From Torymus aiolomorphi (Eukaryota; Arthropoda; Insecta; Hymenoptera; Torymidae), in the NCBI GenBank assembly GCA_036365515.1, contig CM070874.1, positions 99,368,442 to 99,432,441 of the forward strand: a stretch of 64,000 nucleotides of DNA. Reading direction: 5' to 3'. The position numbers were made by a program, and so were the translations under genes. Under the pieces are notes generated by a model. That model was not told the DNA's origin, made no database searches, and worked only from the letters and a program-made list of their open reading frames with translations. Positions 22,304 to 35,289 of this stretch are shown piece by piece (within the stretch, counting starts at the first letter, position 1; the number at the start of each line of letters is the position of its first letter).

Positions 22304-23784
22304 TGATTAATCGGGGGGGGGGGGGGGGGGGTCCAGAGTTTCGACGATTCACTATAAAATTGAAGTCAACTATAGACGTTTTTCAGTTCGATATATGGTA
22401 ATGCAGATTGTTCTTAATTTCGAAATTCTAAATTACGAAAATCATATTTTCGAATGTAACAGTTCACCTACTATCCAAAACATCGTATTTCATCAATACG
22501 ATCTTAAAGCAAATATAACCTGTTTCTAATGCTTTATTTCGAAATGTCTATATTGTACCCCTGTTAAAATTCTATTAATGAAATTCGATGTTTTGGACAG
22601 TAGGTGAAGTGTTACATTCGTAAATATGATTTTCAAATTTAGAATTTCGAAATTAAGAACAATCTACATTATCGGATGGGTCTAGATATATCGAAAGGCT
22701 GATAGTTAGAAGCCTTATCCTTCAGAAAATTAAAAATAGAACACGCGCGCCTCATTAACAGAAGCCGGCTTATCATACAGGATTTAAAACAGAAAGCACG
22801 ATTAACAGAATGCGAAAATACATAAATATATCTAAGAATGAACTAATTTCATACTGCCACAATTGTAGAAAACATATAGTACGAAACGCAGATTTATAGA
22901 AAATACATAAGACGAATATCACAAATATAGAAAAACTATGGTGAATGGGGGGAGGTGTTTTATCAGAATGGTAAAATGTTAGATGGATATTTTCTCAGAA
23001 AGGTAAAAAAACAAATTAGAATATCTTATGATAGAAGGGTAAATTTTCCGAATGTTTAAAAATGTATAATATATAAAAATTCGAAAAAATTTGGCAAGAA
23101 GGCCATAATATCTTCATTAAATTATTTTTATATGATATGTCATGTCAATTTTTCGAATGCCATTTCTACCTAACGATTAAATTGTTGAAAATGCAGTGAT
23201 TCAGAAAAGCTAAAATGTCGACAAATGAGCTGAAAATCGTATAGGAATGAACGTTTGAGATTTTTCGAAATTTTATTTTTCTAGTAAAAAGTATTTTTAT
23301 AATTTCATGCAATCTGTTTTCAATTTTTATAGACACAAATTTTTCTGATATTTTCTTTTCGAAAATAATTTCTTGTGTATTCTGAATAACTCCTGTTCGG
23401 AATCAATAGTATCGGATTCGAAAAATAATTTAAACGATAGTATATTTTCTGAAAAAATACCCATCTAACATTTTACCATTCTGATAAAATACCTCCCCCC
23501 ATGGTGAATTTTATATTATATGGCATTCGTCTTATGTATTTTCTATAAATCTGCCTTTCGTACTATATGTTTTCTACAATTGTGGCAGTATGAAATTAGT
23601 TCATTCTGTAGATATATTTATGTATTTCCTCATTCTGTTAATCGTGCTTTTCTGTTATAAATCCTGTATGATAAGCCGGCTTCTGCTAATGAGGCGCGCG
23701 TGTTCTATTTCTAATTTTCTGAAGGATAAGGCTTCTAACTATCAGCCTTTCGATATATCTAGACCCACCCCCCCGTGATAATCA
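22304..23784. repeat. Composite of nested palindromes
   Basis: A G19 run (22313-22331) follows TGATTAATC on the left; a C-run followed by GTGATAATCA ends the block on the right (23766-23784), suggesting composite inverted ends. Inside are two side-by-side foldbacks. The first is 22397-22673 (arms containing TTCTTAATTTCGAAATTCTAA and its complement). The second is 22675-23771 (arms beginning GGATGGGTCTAGATATATCG). The second is itself split at its centre by a MITE at 22947-23500. No coding sequence is present. Confidence 0.6.
22947..23500. mobile_element. MITE, GGGGGGAGGT-TATTTTATC family, copy 1
   Basis: Inverted ends of about 45 bp begin GGGGGGAGGTGTTTTATC and end with its near complement before 23501. 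ATGGTGAAT is repeated exactly at 22938-22946 and 23501-23509, a probable 9-bp target duplication. A second, longer copy of the family lies at 51847-53146 in the opposite orientation. Non-coding. Confidence 0.75.
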
Positions 23785-26052
23785 TACGAGTGTAGAATCG
23801 TCTTTCGCACGTGTATCGAACGATATTTTTCGAGAGGGGGCGTAACAGCGATTTTTAAAATGTACAGAATGTGTAAAATCGCATTTTACGCACACTGAAT
23901 CGAAAAAGATTTTTATTCATTTAGTTAATACTATAGTATATAATACTAATCATATTCTACAGAATCCATTTTATATATCTCAAAATGATTTTTCTTCTCC
24001 GAGAAATATTAATTGATATTTTAAATCATCTGAACCATTTTAGTCGTTCTATAAGATATAACGACCAAACATTTTGATTTAATATTTTCTCAAAAGAAAA
24101 ATAGTATTCAGATAATATACAATATCAAAATGGATTATGTGGGGCATGACTAGTATCATACCACACCAGTGACCAAATCATTAAAAGAACTTTTTAACCT
24201 AACTTAAAAATATCTCTAAATTTTTTTAAGCTAAACATATCTCAAACTACTGTGGAAATAAGGCGACATTGAGGGCAGGTTTGGGTTTATATGAGCAATT
24301 CTCTAGAACTTTTAACTTTTACAGTACTGTAACATATCTTATGGTTATAAATATTTATAAAATCCACTTCCAGTAGCATGTTCCATTACATAGAACTCAC
24401 TTTTAAACAAGGACAAGCTCAATGGGCAATCGGAAATGGCCTAAATTTAGAGGTTTTGCCTGCGTACCTTAGGAAATTTTCATACGTATTACTTCATTAA
24501 AAAAAAAAACTCTTTTATAAATGCTTTGCCAATTTATTTAGGCTATTATCCCTTGTTTAGTATTCGAAAATATGTTGTCGGATTGAATGTGTCTACCTTA
24601 AAAAAAAGGGCATAGCATTATCTCTGCAACGCTGTATTTTGGTAAAAATAAAAAATAAACTTTATTTGTCGTTTAAAAAAAAAAACTTTTGTGTTTTTTC
24701 AACTTTCTGGGGCTTAAAGTACTCGTCTTGAAAAGACGAACAAAATGTGACTTTGATTATAAGTGTGCCTCTTATGGAAAGTGAATTATGATCTACTAAA
24801 GCACACGGTGTCGATGTCATCCCCTCGCCTAAAAAATTAACATTTTTTGGTGGCACACATATACAACGGTAAATAGGCCTAATTTGAGTATTGCTCTTTT
24901 TTCTACATACATTTTCTTGAACTAATTCACGGGGTGTTTAAGGAAATTCGGATTTATTTAAAAAAAAAATAAAAAAGAAAGTGATTGTAAAGCAGTTTTA
25001 TATGCATTCACTCACGCTTATTCGTACGTGCATAAGCATACAATAATATTAAAAAACTATGTTTAAAAATAAGGAGCACACCCTTTTTATTGTTATTTGG
25101 GGTATCTAGAACAGAAAAAAATGAGTTTTGTGAATGTGCCTCAACATTAAATTTTGAAATTTCTATTAAGCTAAAAGTTAAAAGTTCCAGAGAAATAGTC
25201 ATATAAGCAACTCATAATACATGAGAATACTAAGCTCCGACTTGCCGGACAATGCACTTTGATTCTGCTGTGTACCTATGTTATATAAGCACATAAAAAC
25301 TAAATTGTCGTTCAACTTTTTACATAATTTTTAAAAAATAATTTAGAAGAATAAGTAGTTTGAATAATCTAGGTTCCATAATATCCTGTCATGATTACAT
25401 TTGCCATATAACACACTGATACCAGTAACATATTAATCTTTTACCATGCTAAATTCTTTTAACCTGAACCTAATATTTATTCGCAAATCAGGCTGAACTC
25501 TTCCCTGGTGAAATTAAAAAACATTTTGTACCCAAAGAAATAGCTCATTTTTCTCAAAAGTATAGCAAACATTTCTTGTATTTCTTGGGGAAAGAAATAG
25601 TCTCAATTTTTAATAAATTGTACCATTCCTAATTAAAAATCCAATAAAACGTGATTTATTATGACTGGAGTGAAAAAGAACTCAATTATCTTTTATTAGA
25701 TGTTTTTAATAAAACAATAAAATTATTGTGAACATGTAGCTTTTATTTTTTAGACTTGCTGATTTATGATATATAATTGGTTTAATTATAATCTAAACTA
25801 TAATCTAATAATCATTAAAAATTTCATTAAACAAATATGCATTAGCAAAGTCTTTTTCCAAATGACGATTATACCTTGATGAAGTCTTCAATTACAGAAA
25901 ATTACTACCATAATTTGCATTTTTAAAACTTATCTACACATACTTCTATGCTAATTTTGTTACGTAAAAGATTCTTGTTTTTCCGTTTACGAACCCGCAA
26001 TTCCAAACATTGAACAAAAAACACACTTTTGAATAAGAGCCGGTGTATCTTA
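23785..26052. other. AT-rich non-coding stretch
   Basis: No exon, RNA gene or bounded repeat was recognised. Short frames on the minus strand (24662-24856, 25008-25202) have no recognisable product. Confidence 0.4.
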
Positions 26053-26358
26053 GCTGGTAACAGTGTTGCAAAAATGGTTAATTATCCATTGATAATTGAT
26101 AACTAAATTATAATTCTGATCAATCTAATTGATAACTAAATTTTCATTTTTAATTATATGAAATCTAATTGATAATAAAATTGTCATTTTCATTTGTGTA
26201 ATTGATAATTAAATTATATAAATGAAAATCAAAATTTAATGAAAATGGAAATTTAATTATCAATTAGATATAATGTAATTGAAAATGGAAATTTAATTAT
26301 CAATTCAATTGAAAATTCCATTACTTTTTAGTTAACTATTTACAACACTGGCTGGTAA
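26053..26358. mobile_element. hAT-type MITE with 8-bp duplication
   Basis: The element 26061-26350 (290 bp) starts CAGTGTTGCAAAAATGG and ends with the near complement CTATTTACAACACTG. It is flanked by perfect GCTGGTAA copies at 26053-26060 and 26351-26358. CAGTG-type ends plus an 8-bp duplication are the classic hAT signature. The interior consists of many AATTGATAA/TTAATTATC motifs in both orientations and has no coding capacity. Confidence 0.9.
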
Positions 26359-29300
26359 ATTCTATATGTGATGCGTTTCTTATCGAAGGATTGCTGAGCA
26401 AGATAAGACGATAAGATAAGCACGAAATCCACAAGTCGCGCGATGTCTTGCGACAAGCTGTCTTTCAATGTGTTAATAAAACACTATAGTAGCAATAATA
26501 TCGTATGAACTCGCGTTTATCCGCAATTCCTCGGTAATTAGCACGGACAATAAACTAAGTATAATTGTAATAATAATACAGTTTAAAAGCATGAGCAGGG
26601 GTATGTAGAGACCAAGTGGGTGTTGAAAAACGGCGAATGCGTGGACTTTTTTATTTTAAAGAATACAGAGTTCATTTTGAATAATCGTGACTTTAATCTG
26701 GTAGGTGGTTGAGAATTCTCATATTTACTAAGGCTTTTTATATACTTACAATAAAAATACAAGAAATAATTTTTTCGCTAACCTTTTTTCTACACCTAAT
26801 GTAAAATTAAATTTTTTTTAATTAAATTTACTATTGTTCAAAATTAAACATGTAAAATAACCAAATCAAAAAATAAACACGGTGCTATATAGTAATCCAT
26901 TTTGAAATATAAAACTAAATAATAATCAAATCCTAAAATACTTACGTATACAGTTAAATTATTATAAAAAACTGTTACTTCGTCAAACTTCAAAGATTCA
27001 AATGAATAATTATATTGGTAGAGCCACTTTATATAATAAAGCTCATCAAGTGGTTTGTTTTTCGCAATAGATTAAGGATAAATATTAAGCAATGCTTGCA
27101 ATATTCTCAAGAGCGATTAACGATACATTTGAACTGTATGTAATAAATCACATTTAAGAAAAATATTGTAGATCTTGAAACGTGTAGTTAAATAACATTT
27201 TAGTCAAAATAATGATCAAATATTTTAACAATAACGAATATGAAAAAAATTTTACATGCAAAAAGAAGGTAAACTAGGTATAAAAGTCTCTTTTATAATT
27301 AAAAAAACAGGAAATCGTAATATCCATCCACTCAGTAAAACCATACTTTTCATTCTTTTAATTAATTTTTAATAAGATTTCAATATTTAGGTCGAATTTT
27401 TCACAATAATTAGTACTTTAAATAAAATTAAAAAGCTTTTTTTGCAAAACATAATATAGAAATATGATATTCATAAATATATTGCCTGTTTATTATTATG
27501 TATGCTACATGATTTTCAAAATTTATTTATTTTTTGTAAACACGTAATTGGTTGACATTTTGTTCACAATTTATCTTTCTAACTTACGTGTCATGAAAAT
27601 TCCAAATACTTTTGCTACACGGAATACAATTTCAAATATATTGTTAAAAAATAAACTAATTTAATCTTTTTAACATTAGATTGATATACATAATAGATAT
27701 ATAGATAGGTGCAGATGCAATTTCTACTTATCTTATAAAATAAAGAAAACAGAAATAATTTTAAATAGAATAGTACTGTATTACCATCTGCTAAAAAGTT
27801 CCTTTTTATCGGTAGTATTCCTACTGTTGGTTACTGTCGGTAATGTAGAAATCTTTTTCAATATAGGAATATTTTAAGGAAAAAAGGATGCTGTAAAACA
27901 TCTAAATATATCTGTGGCTTCCAGGAATAACCACTTATCTCCAATTTTCATAATTTCGAGTAAATGGAATGTATAGTTTCGCATGGGTATTTTTTCAATC
28001 AAGACAAATGAGATTAAATACAACACTGCATCTATGAATACTAATCTAAATAACATATTTATTACCATAGTGACTAGACCAAATAGCGTTCATGTCTTAG
28101 AAGACGATTTTCATTTATATGGTTATTCCAGGAATAACAAAAAATCTCAGTGAGTTACATGGGTTTTCCGGTCTCAATGGTAATTATATTGTTTTCCGCT
28201 AACTATACATGATAAATATGAACTATCGCTCACGGGAGCTTGAAGAAGCTGTCGTTTTCAGGTATAGAGGCAAATGTGTGTACTCTTTCTAATACAGCTA
28301 CCTTGCTATGGCCACACTTATAAGAATAAGGAACGTCTGTCTCTCTTATTGGAAAAGTGGAGTTGTATCGTTTTTCCAGGATATTGGATGAAAAAAGTGG
28401 ACTTATATGGTTTTTCCGAGAGTTATTCTAAAAAAAAAAATGGAGATACGTGGTTATTCCGGGAATATGTTAAAAAAGTGGAGTTATTTTCTGTAAAAAA
28501 GTGTAGATTTCTGTAATAAAACGTATATAAATGTAAATAAGTGTATGTAATGGTCGTAATTGGAATCTGAATTTACAATTATTTATATTTATTTACATTT
28601 ATATATGTTTTATTACAGAAACTCTTATGTTTATTTATAAAAATATATATTTTATTTTGATCTCATAAATGATGGAATTTAATAAATGTAAATACATTTT
28701 TGTAAAATTTGTAAATTATAAGTCTTATGTAATGAAAATTTAAGAAAATGTATATAAATGTATATAAATGTAAAAAAGGTTCCAATTGCGACCTTTAGCT
28801 ACATTTACTTACATTTATACACACTTTTTTATATTTATAAACATTTTCTATTTCCATCGGGGTTCCTTGTGTTTATTCAAGATAACGAGTGCATTCTAGT
28901 AATTTCTGTTATGATTATGTGATAGAGGACTGTTCGAAGATAAGAAATAAAGCATAAAACCTATTTTGAAAAACATGTCACTTACGTGGTTTTTCCGGAA
29001 AGGCACAGATATAAACTTCATTTATGCATGCTCAATACTCTTGTATATTTAATAAAAGTACACAGTAATAATGTGACTGATTTAATAATTGTTGCAGTAT
29101 AAAGGGATATTATTTTACTTATATTTACGGTACAAAACCATACAATCTAATTATATGAACTTGTAGAAAGAAATCTTATTTTAATATATTATTGAATTAT
29201 CATTATTTATATAGTGAAACGAAACATTATTTAATGAATCAAATAAAAATCTATTAAGAAAGTAATAGTTTAATTTAAAAAATATTTAAGTGAAAAACAT

Positions 29301-30082
29301 ACTTTAGTTATATGTTCTATAGGTATTTTAAATGAACCAATAAAACAAAATAAAGACTGTTATACTTATAACTATAATATTTTCTATTAAAATTATTTAT
29401 ACGGAAGTATTTTATTACCAGAAACAATAAAAATTTAAATAACTGCAATAACAGTAAACTAAACCTATGAAATATTTCTGCAAGTTGAATAAATATAATT
29501 GAGATTTACTTTTCGTATTTATTATATTCAAACTGCTTCACCACCATGAAAAACATAAAATAATTCTAGTATGTAGTACAGAACATTTCATAAAATTCTC
29601 TAACAGCAACATTCAATGTAATCCAGAAAATTCTTTGTCGCGACTTTTTACAGTTATTTAAAGCAATTTTCAAGTCAAGTACAGAAAAACTCCTCTTCAA
29701 AATTACAGCCTCTACAGCCCATCTAACGTTCCTCGGGACAATAAACTATGCCGTAAGGCGCGTTGGCGCGCAATTCACATTTCATAGCGATATGAGAAAA
29801 AGCCAGGTAGGTGTAACACGAACGAAGGTCCTTTACGAGCGCGCCGTGACGCCTCAAAGTGTCGAAACGTAACCGCTCCGTGTGCCTCCTTCTTTTCTGT
29901 CTCCTTTATTATTCTCAACTGATTTTTCACCTCGTGAGTAAAAGACAAACAGTCGTGTGGGGACAGTGCATTGCGTGCAGTGTTGTCGTCGCGATCGTGT
30001 CATCGACAAACTCTGGTCCCAAGGCGAAGAAGAAAACCCCAAAGTGATTCTTAAAATAGAAAACTTTTTTTCTTGATTGTAG
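26359..30082. other. Non-coding stretch with dispersed short motifs
   Basis: Mostly AT-rich with no gene recognised. From 27918 to 28466 a GGTTATTCCNGGAATAAC-like motif recurs. From 28505 to 28860 TATAAATGTAAATA-like runs occur in both orientations, and TTTCTGTAATAAAACG at 28508 pairs with GTTTTATTACAGAAA near 28607-28621. The segment 29750-30055 is GC-richer and may be a promoter or 5' leader for the small exon that follows. Confidence 0.35.
27918..28466. promoter_or_regulatory. Cluster of STAT-like palindromic sites
   Basis: TTCCAGGAA near 27920 and near 28128, and TTCCGGGAA near 28456, fit the TTCNNNGAA consensus of insect STAT. Each is embedded in a longer similar palindrome (GGTTATTCC-type flanks). 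Degenerate relatives lie at about 28370, 28405 and 28990. The shared flanks suggest a decayed repeat unit as readily as an enhancer, so function is only a possibility. Confidence 0.25.
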
Positions 30083-30134
30083 CCGAAATGTTGATGATAA
30101 CGCCAGCGCTGTTGGTTCTTCTGCTGGGCTTAGG
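30083..30134 (+). CDS. Possible signal-peptide-encoding exon of an unidentified gene
   Basis: A strong acceptor (TTTTTTTCTTGATTGTAG) is followed by CCGAA and an ATG at 30088. The next 15 codons give MLMITPALLVLLLGL plus two bases, then the donor GTAAGA at 30135. The peptide has the hydrophobic core of a secretory signal. A GC-richer region upstream (29750-30055) would suit a 5' leader. I could not find further exons between here and GALM, so the gene may have long introns with short exons, or the exon may be fortuitous. Confidence 0.35.
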
Positions 30135-31686
30135 GTAAGAGAATATTCTTTCTTGACTCCGTATTTCTTATATGGTACTTTGTGCTTTGATTTATTTTGA
30201 TTTATTTGATGTGCATATAAAAAGTTATACTTTATAAGATTATGTGTCTTTCTTATATAAGAGTATTTAAATATTTAGATGCAAGTTGATGTTATAGAAC
30301 TTACGAGATGGACATATAACTACATTGCTAGAGGATAGTCCTAGAGAAGAGAAAAAAAAAGTAAAAGTTGCGGTTTTAGTGATATATTTATGATTAGTTA
30401 AATTAACATACATGATATAATTGAAATTTTCTAATTGTATTAGAATTTTAAAACTGTATAAGTTTCATTACAATAATAGTAAAACGCTTCTTTAACAATA
30501 TTCAGTTTTATAGCGGTAGTGCGTTGTTTACAAAAACGTTGTAGATTAATTTATTGCATGAGTTTGGTATACTCCAAGTTTTTAAGTGACAAATACCGGT
30601 ATTTCAACTTGAAACGTTTAAAAAAACATCGAAAAATATGAAAATCTAAATACATGCTAAGTAAAACTTTACTTTTAAAAAGGCAATATCTGCATCCACT
30701 ATATAATTTTAATGGGTCTGAAGTTTGCAACGTTGGGGCGCAACGAAATAAAAAAATAATTCATTTTACTTCAAGTTTACACTGATTAATATATTAATTT
30801 TGTGTGTAGATTTAGTGTTTTATATAGTATTAAAGCAGCTTTATAACGAAGGTTTAGATAAAATTTCCATTGTTTAATAACTTTAAGCAATTGTAAAAAA
30901 ATTATTTCGTTGCATTCCAACGATGCAAACTTCAGACTCATTAATTTTATTTATAACTGCGAATAGCCACACATATTATTTATTATTCTGTTTTGAAGTA
31001 TGCTGGGAAGGTCATTGTATTTATCATATTTCTTGAAAATGTAAGTCATTAACTATACGTGTTATAGTCGATAAAATAAATTAGTTATAGCACGTTGACT
31101 AGAGAAAATGTATTACATGAAAAATCGCTACGTTATAATCAGGTTTTCCAGATTTGGATCAAATTTTCAAGATTCGATATATGCTTGACGGAAAAAATTT
31201 AATAGAACTATCGAACATTGGCTCATGTAGCGCGCTCTATTTACTTTATTAAGCTGATAAGTTTGTTTAATCATATTAGAACAATTTATACAGAAATTAT
31301 TTTAGTTTCAAAATGGGTTATATGTTTGTTAAATCTATTTTTATATTAAAGAGTTGAGTTATTAGCCATAACTTTAGGAAAAGAGCAGAGTACATAACAT
31401 TATTAACCACTTGAAAAATAATAGCAATGCTACTATTTATCATGTTTTGTCAGACATTTTAATAACAATAAATAAACATCGTTAGAAGTCTTTGTGAACA
31501 ATGTAATCTTTGCAGTGGAAAGTACAAAATTTCTCCTTTTAATAATTACGTTCTTATATGGAACTAGGTATGACGGAAAGTTAAATTTTAAAATCTATAT
31601 TTTTTTAAAGATTGTGTTATTATAATATAAACTATGTATGATACGATTTTAATATTGCTATGTAATATACTATTTCTCTATTCCTC
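30135..31686. other. Non-coding stretch with one small foldback
   Basis: AT-rich and without recognisable exons. A MITE-like inverted repeat lies at 30711-30942: arms of about 45 bp contain GGGTCTGAAGTTTGCAACG and CGATGCAAACTTCAGACTC. If the exon at 30083-30134 is real, this is the start of its intron. Confidence 0.4.
30711..30942. repeat. Small foldback MITE
   Basis: The inverted arms pair ATGGGTCTGAAGTTTGCAAC with GATGCAAACTTCAGACTCAT and continue through CAACGAAATAA and TTATTTCGTTG. It is non-coding. Clear target duplications were not found. Confidence 0.6.
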
Positions 31687-32621
31687 GGGCGAAAGTACGC
31701 GTTTTCGCCGTTTGTTTACACTAGAAGAAGAAGCACTTTTGCCCACTGCGTGCGTCACTTGTTTCACGCGCGACCGAAAGCTCTGTGAGCAATGTTTTGA
31801 ATAGCCTAACCCCATATACGATACAGCGGATTGTGACTTTGCCGCGCGGAAATCGCGAAAGTGTGCGACTTCGGTACGGAACTCTCGCATCGGGAGCGTG
31901 GTGCTCTCAAGAAGGATGATCTACTATGAATTCATGTTTATTTATTTGGAAATATCCTCTCTCTCTCCCTATCTCTCTTTATCTCTCTCTATTTTAGCCT
32001 ATTGGCGGAACATTATGATATTCATACAAGTATTTTTATAAGTATTTTATTTACCACATGTTCTCTTATTTATTATTTCAAAGATTATCTTTTTAGTTTT
32101 CTTTTGCATTGTTATGTTTTTGATAAATCTTTTATATCTCTTATGTATTTTACGACATAATGAACTAAATTGTTATTGTATTTTATTGTAATTGACTGAA
32201 ATTTATAATTTTATACCTTTTAATGTATTTTCTAATTTTTGTCGAAAAGACAGAATAAAAAATTTGTCTATTTATCTATCTATCTCTCTATCCCTCTTTC
32301 TCTTGACTCACGTGAGTATGTAACAATCTGCTTGTTCATGTATTTTCGATGCCCGCCCCAACCAGCAGCACTCGCTACGCTCGTGCTGCAAATGTTGGGC
32401 CGGCATCGAACATACATAAACGCGCGCATCGGGAAAAACCAATTGCGACAGGTAAAATAAAATTGAAAAATATAACCTGCAAATTACAAGAACGACGTGA
32501 AGTCGCTAACGCTATCAAAGCATAGGGCGAAAGTAAAAACATGGCTGCGCAGAGTTGATGTCACCAGGAAAGACGATGATTTTTTACTTTTCTAGACTGA
32601 TTAATTAACGTACTTTCGCCC
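31687..32621. mobile_element. Possible TIR element, GGGCGAAAGTACG ends
   Basis: GGGCGAAAGTACG at 31687 and CGTACTTTCGCCC ending at 32621 form a 13-bp perfect inverted repeat. An extra GGGCGAAAGTA lies at 32525. The interior has CT-rich microsatellite-like runs (about 31958-31998 and 32268-32305) and two small frames with no known product. Without a target duplication the boundaries remain tentative. Confidence 0.4.
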
Positions 32622-33514
32622 AAGAATAAAGAAAAATACTATTTCTTACACGAGGGTTAAATGGAACTTTCGCAGGTACGTGATATGACGACCGAGGCGA
32701 AGCCGAGGCCCCCTTGTAAGAAAATCTACTATTATTCCCATCTCTACTATAATTGCCATTTTATAGCCTGAAAAGCTAAGTAAATTTGCGGGAAAAAGTA
32801 ACATAGTCTAATTTTTTACGTTTATGGTGAATTGGGTTAAAATTAACAAAATTATAACACATAAATACAAAAAGCTTTTCAAATATATGAAGTGTCCACA
32901 GTGGCGATAGAAATAAAGTACTATATGTACTATTATATTATCATTTTATGGACAAAAAATACGAAAATATTATTTACAAAATCATAATTATTTTTCTGTT
33001 GCAGCTTATTTAATATTTTGGTGTTATGAATTGAATTGTGCACTATGTATTGTATTTATTAAAAAGTATTATCTCGATTTCTAATACATAAACTTTAGTT
33101 TCAATACTAGCCGGAAATTTTCAATGTGTTTAGTATTTTACGTTGGACTTAAATGAGGTCTTGAAAAGATACTGATAATAATTCATTCATGCATATTTTT
33201 ATGTCGATAGTTTATTTGCTGCTCGTTTAATTGTAGATTAGGTGCTGCGGAGATTTATATTACAAGAATACAATTAAATTTACGAGACTTGTTGAAACCT
33301 GAAAAACTAAAAATCAGTAATTATATAATAAATCGTATTTTTTAATTAAATGATTTTGTAGAATAATAGTAGTAGAATAATAGTAAAAGCATAATATTAT
33401 TTTGTGAACCAGTGTTAAGAAAAATCAATTCCGAGTGTCAATTACTCTATGTATGAATTTTTCTCAACTCTATAATTCTATTTTACTTTACGAATAATGC
33501 TGTAACCTTTTCTC
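32622..33514. other. AT-rich non-coding stretch
   Basis: Nothing recognisable as gene or bounded repeat. Confidence 0.4.
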
Positions 33515-33622
33515 CACTAAAAAAAAAAAAAAAAAACGCCAAATCAGCCGGGGAGCCAGGCAGTTTTAGCCTTGGTCGCACTGCCGATGCGATTCAGCTA
33601 TGAGAGAACTGCGTTGTTTCAT

Positions 33623-34443
33623 TTAACTCGCTACCATTTCCTTCCAATTGATTCTTTCGTTTTGAAATTTTTATGACATCTTCTTGGAGGCCTTTCGCAA
33701 CTTATAGAACTAATAGGAAGTCTGTCTTTAAGCATGTACAAAAATGAAGGGAAATCCTATATTAAAAGGGAGATGGGTATGAGGAGGCAGCCATATGCTT
33801 TTACGGGGCAGCCATATTGCTGAGCAAAAAATATTATTGTTTGAAACATATAGAGCCAACTTCAGATAGAGTTCGGTGATTGGTTAAAGTACAGGCATCT
33901 GGTGCGCTACGCGCGCCTCAAATTTCTAGTTGTTTAAAAATGACATAACCTTTGAATCTCGAGATATTATTTTCAACGAGAAAAGTTGGGTTATGAACTC
34001 TCGATTTACCGAATTTTAACTATTAAGTATTAAAATTTAATAGTTAAAGAAGGTTTCTGCACAGTTTTAGCACACTAGGTGTCGAGGGTGCTGAAAAATC
34101 TTCAAGTTTATTAACAGATGGACGCGGTAGACGGTGCGGCAGGCGGCCCCTATTAGACTGCGAGTGCTGCCCGATTATTAGCAGTTATAAAAATTGTTAT
34201 TACTCAGCATTCTTGAGACCTAGAGTTAGAATTCGATAAATCGAGAATTCATAACACAACTATTCTCGTTGAAAATAATATCTCGAGATTCAGAGGTTAT
34301 GTCATTTTTAAACAATTTTCCTTCGTTTTTGTACATGCTTAAAGACTTCCTATTAGTTCTATAAGTTGCGGGAGGCCTTCAAGAAGGTGTCATAAAAATT
34401 TCATAACGAAAGAATCAATTGGAAAGGAATGGTAGCGAGTTAA
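33623..34443. mobile_element. TTAA-inserted palindromic element
   Basis: The insert 33627-34439 (813 bp) begins CTCGCTACCATTTCC and ends GGAATGGTAGCGAG, with TTAA on each side (33623-33626 and 34440-34443). The intact right arm of the surrounding element reads, in reverse complement, GTTTCATTTAAGGAT without the insert, so the empty site is visible in the same molecule. TTAA specificity is typical of piggyBac and Kolobok-like elements. The arms are inverted copies over a few hundred bases; non-coding. Confidence 0.85.
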
Positions 34444-34639
34444 GGATTTATCGGCGTCGAATATCAGTATCACTAAAATTATTAATAATTAAATATAAAA
34501 CCATATTTGCTTATTTTTTATTAAATAAGTTTAGAGAAATAAGTCAAATGAGCAATATAAGCCCCTAAAATAAAAAATCAGATGAAAATTTTGGAAGTAC
34601 TTCGACTTTTAAAAATCATATGTCTTAATACATTTTTAA

Positions 34640-34985
34640 TTTCATTCATCAAGGTGCCGCATCTTCAAATTTTATTCGATTCTTGTTTTTTGGTCTTATT
34701 TTGTCCAGGGAAGGATTATAAATAGACCCACTAACTCAAAAATAAAAAATATGTCTTACATTTTCATTAAAGTTTAGTTTTATAAAAGAGGAACTCACTT
34801 TTTAAGTTGACTGTACACTTTAAAATGTTTATTATCTTAAATATAAAGTTAGTTTTTAATTTTTGAGTTAGTATGGGTCTATTAATAATTCTCCCCTGGA
34901 CAAAATAAGACCAAAAAAAAACAAGAATCGAATAAAATTTGAAGATGCGGCACCTTGATGAATGAAATTAAAAACCGCTGCCAAT
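34640..34985. repeat. Foldback repeat
   Basis: AAGGTGCCGCATCTTCAAAT at 34651 pairs with its complement at about 34939-34958. The arms continue through CGATTCTTGTTTTTTGGTCT and the complementary AGACCAAAAAAAAACAAGAA, with the loop near 34800. Confidence 0.65.
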
Positions 34986-35289
34986 TCATTGGCACATAGC
35001 TTCCTCAAACTTAATTTATTGATCCCTTTAATTAATTTTTACTTCTAATGTTTAAAATTTAATACTTTATCTTGTACGGTTAGACTCACTAGGAAAGAGT
35101 CATGGATCCGGATTCAGCTTAAACTGTGCGTTATATCTTTTTTCGCAATAGACCGATTTTTTTGGACAACGAACTTGATCTGAAGATATATAAAAGCTAC
35201 ATCTGTGCCAAATTTCAGGACGATTGGGTAATTTTTGCTCTTGTTATCGTGCGACAACGAAAACGCAATTTTTTTATATTATTTTATGT

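Noticed and set aside
29859..30047. Plus-strand frame ending SGPKAKKKTPK, briefly reminiscent of the region before the cyclophilin B domain
   Set aside because: It begins at GTG, the similarity is a short Lys-rich stretch only, and no cyclophilin domain follows in any frame.
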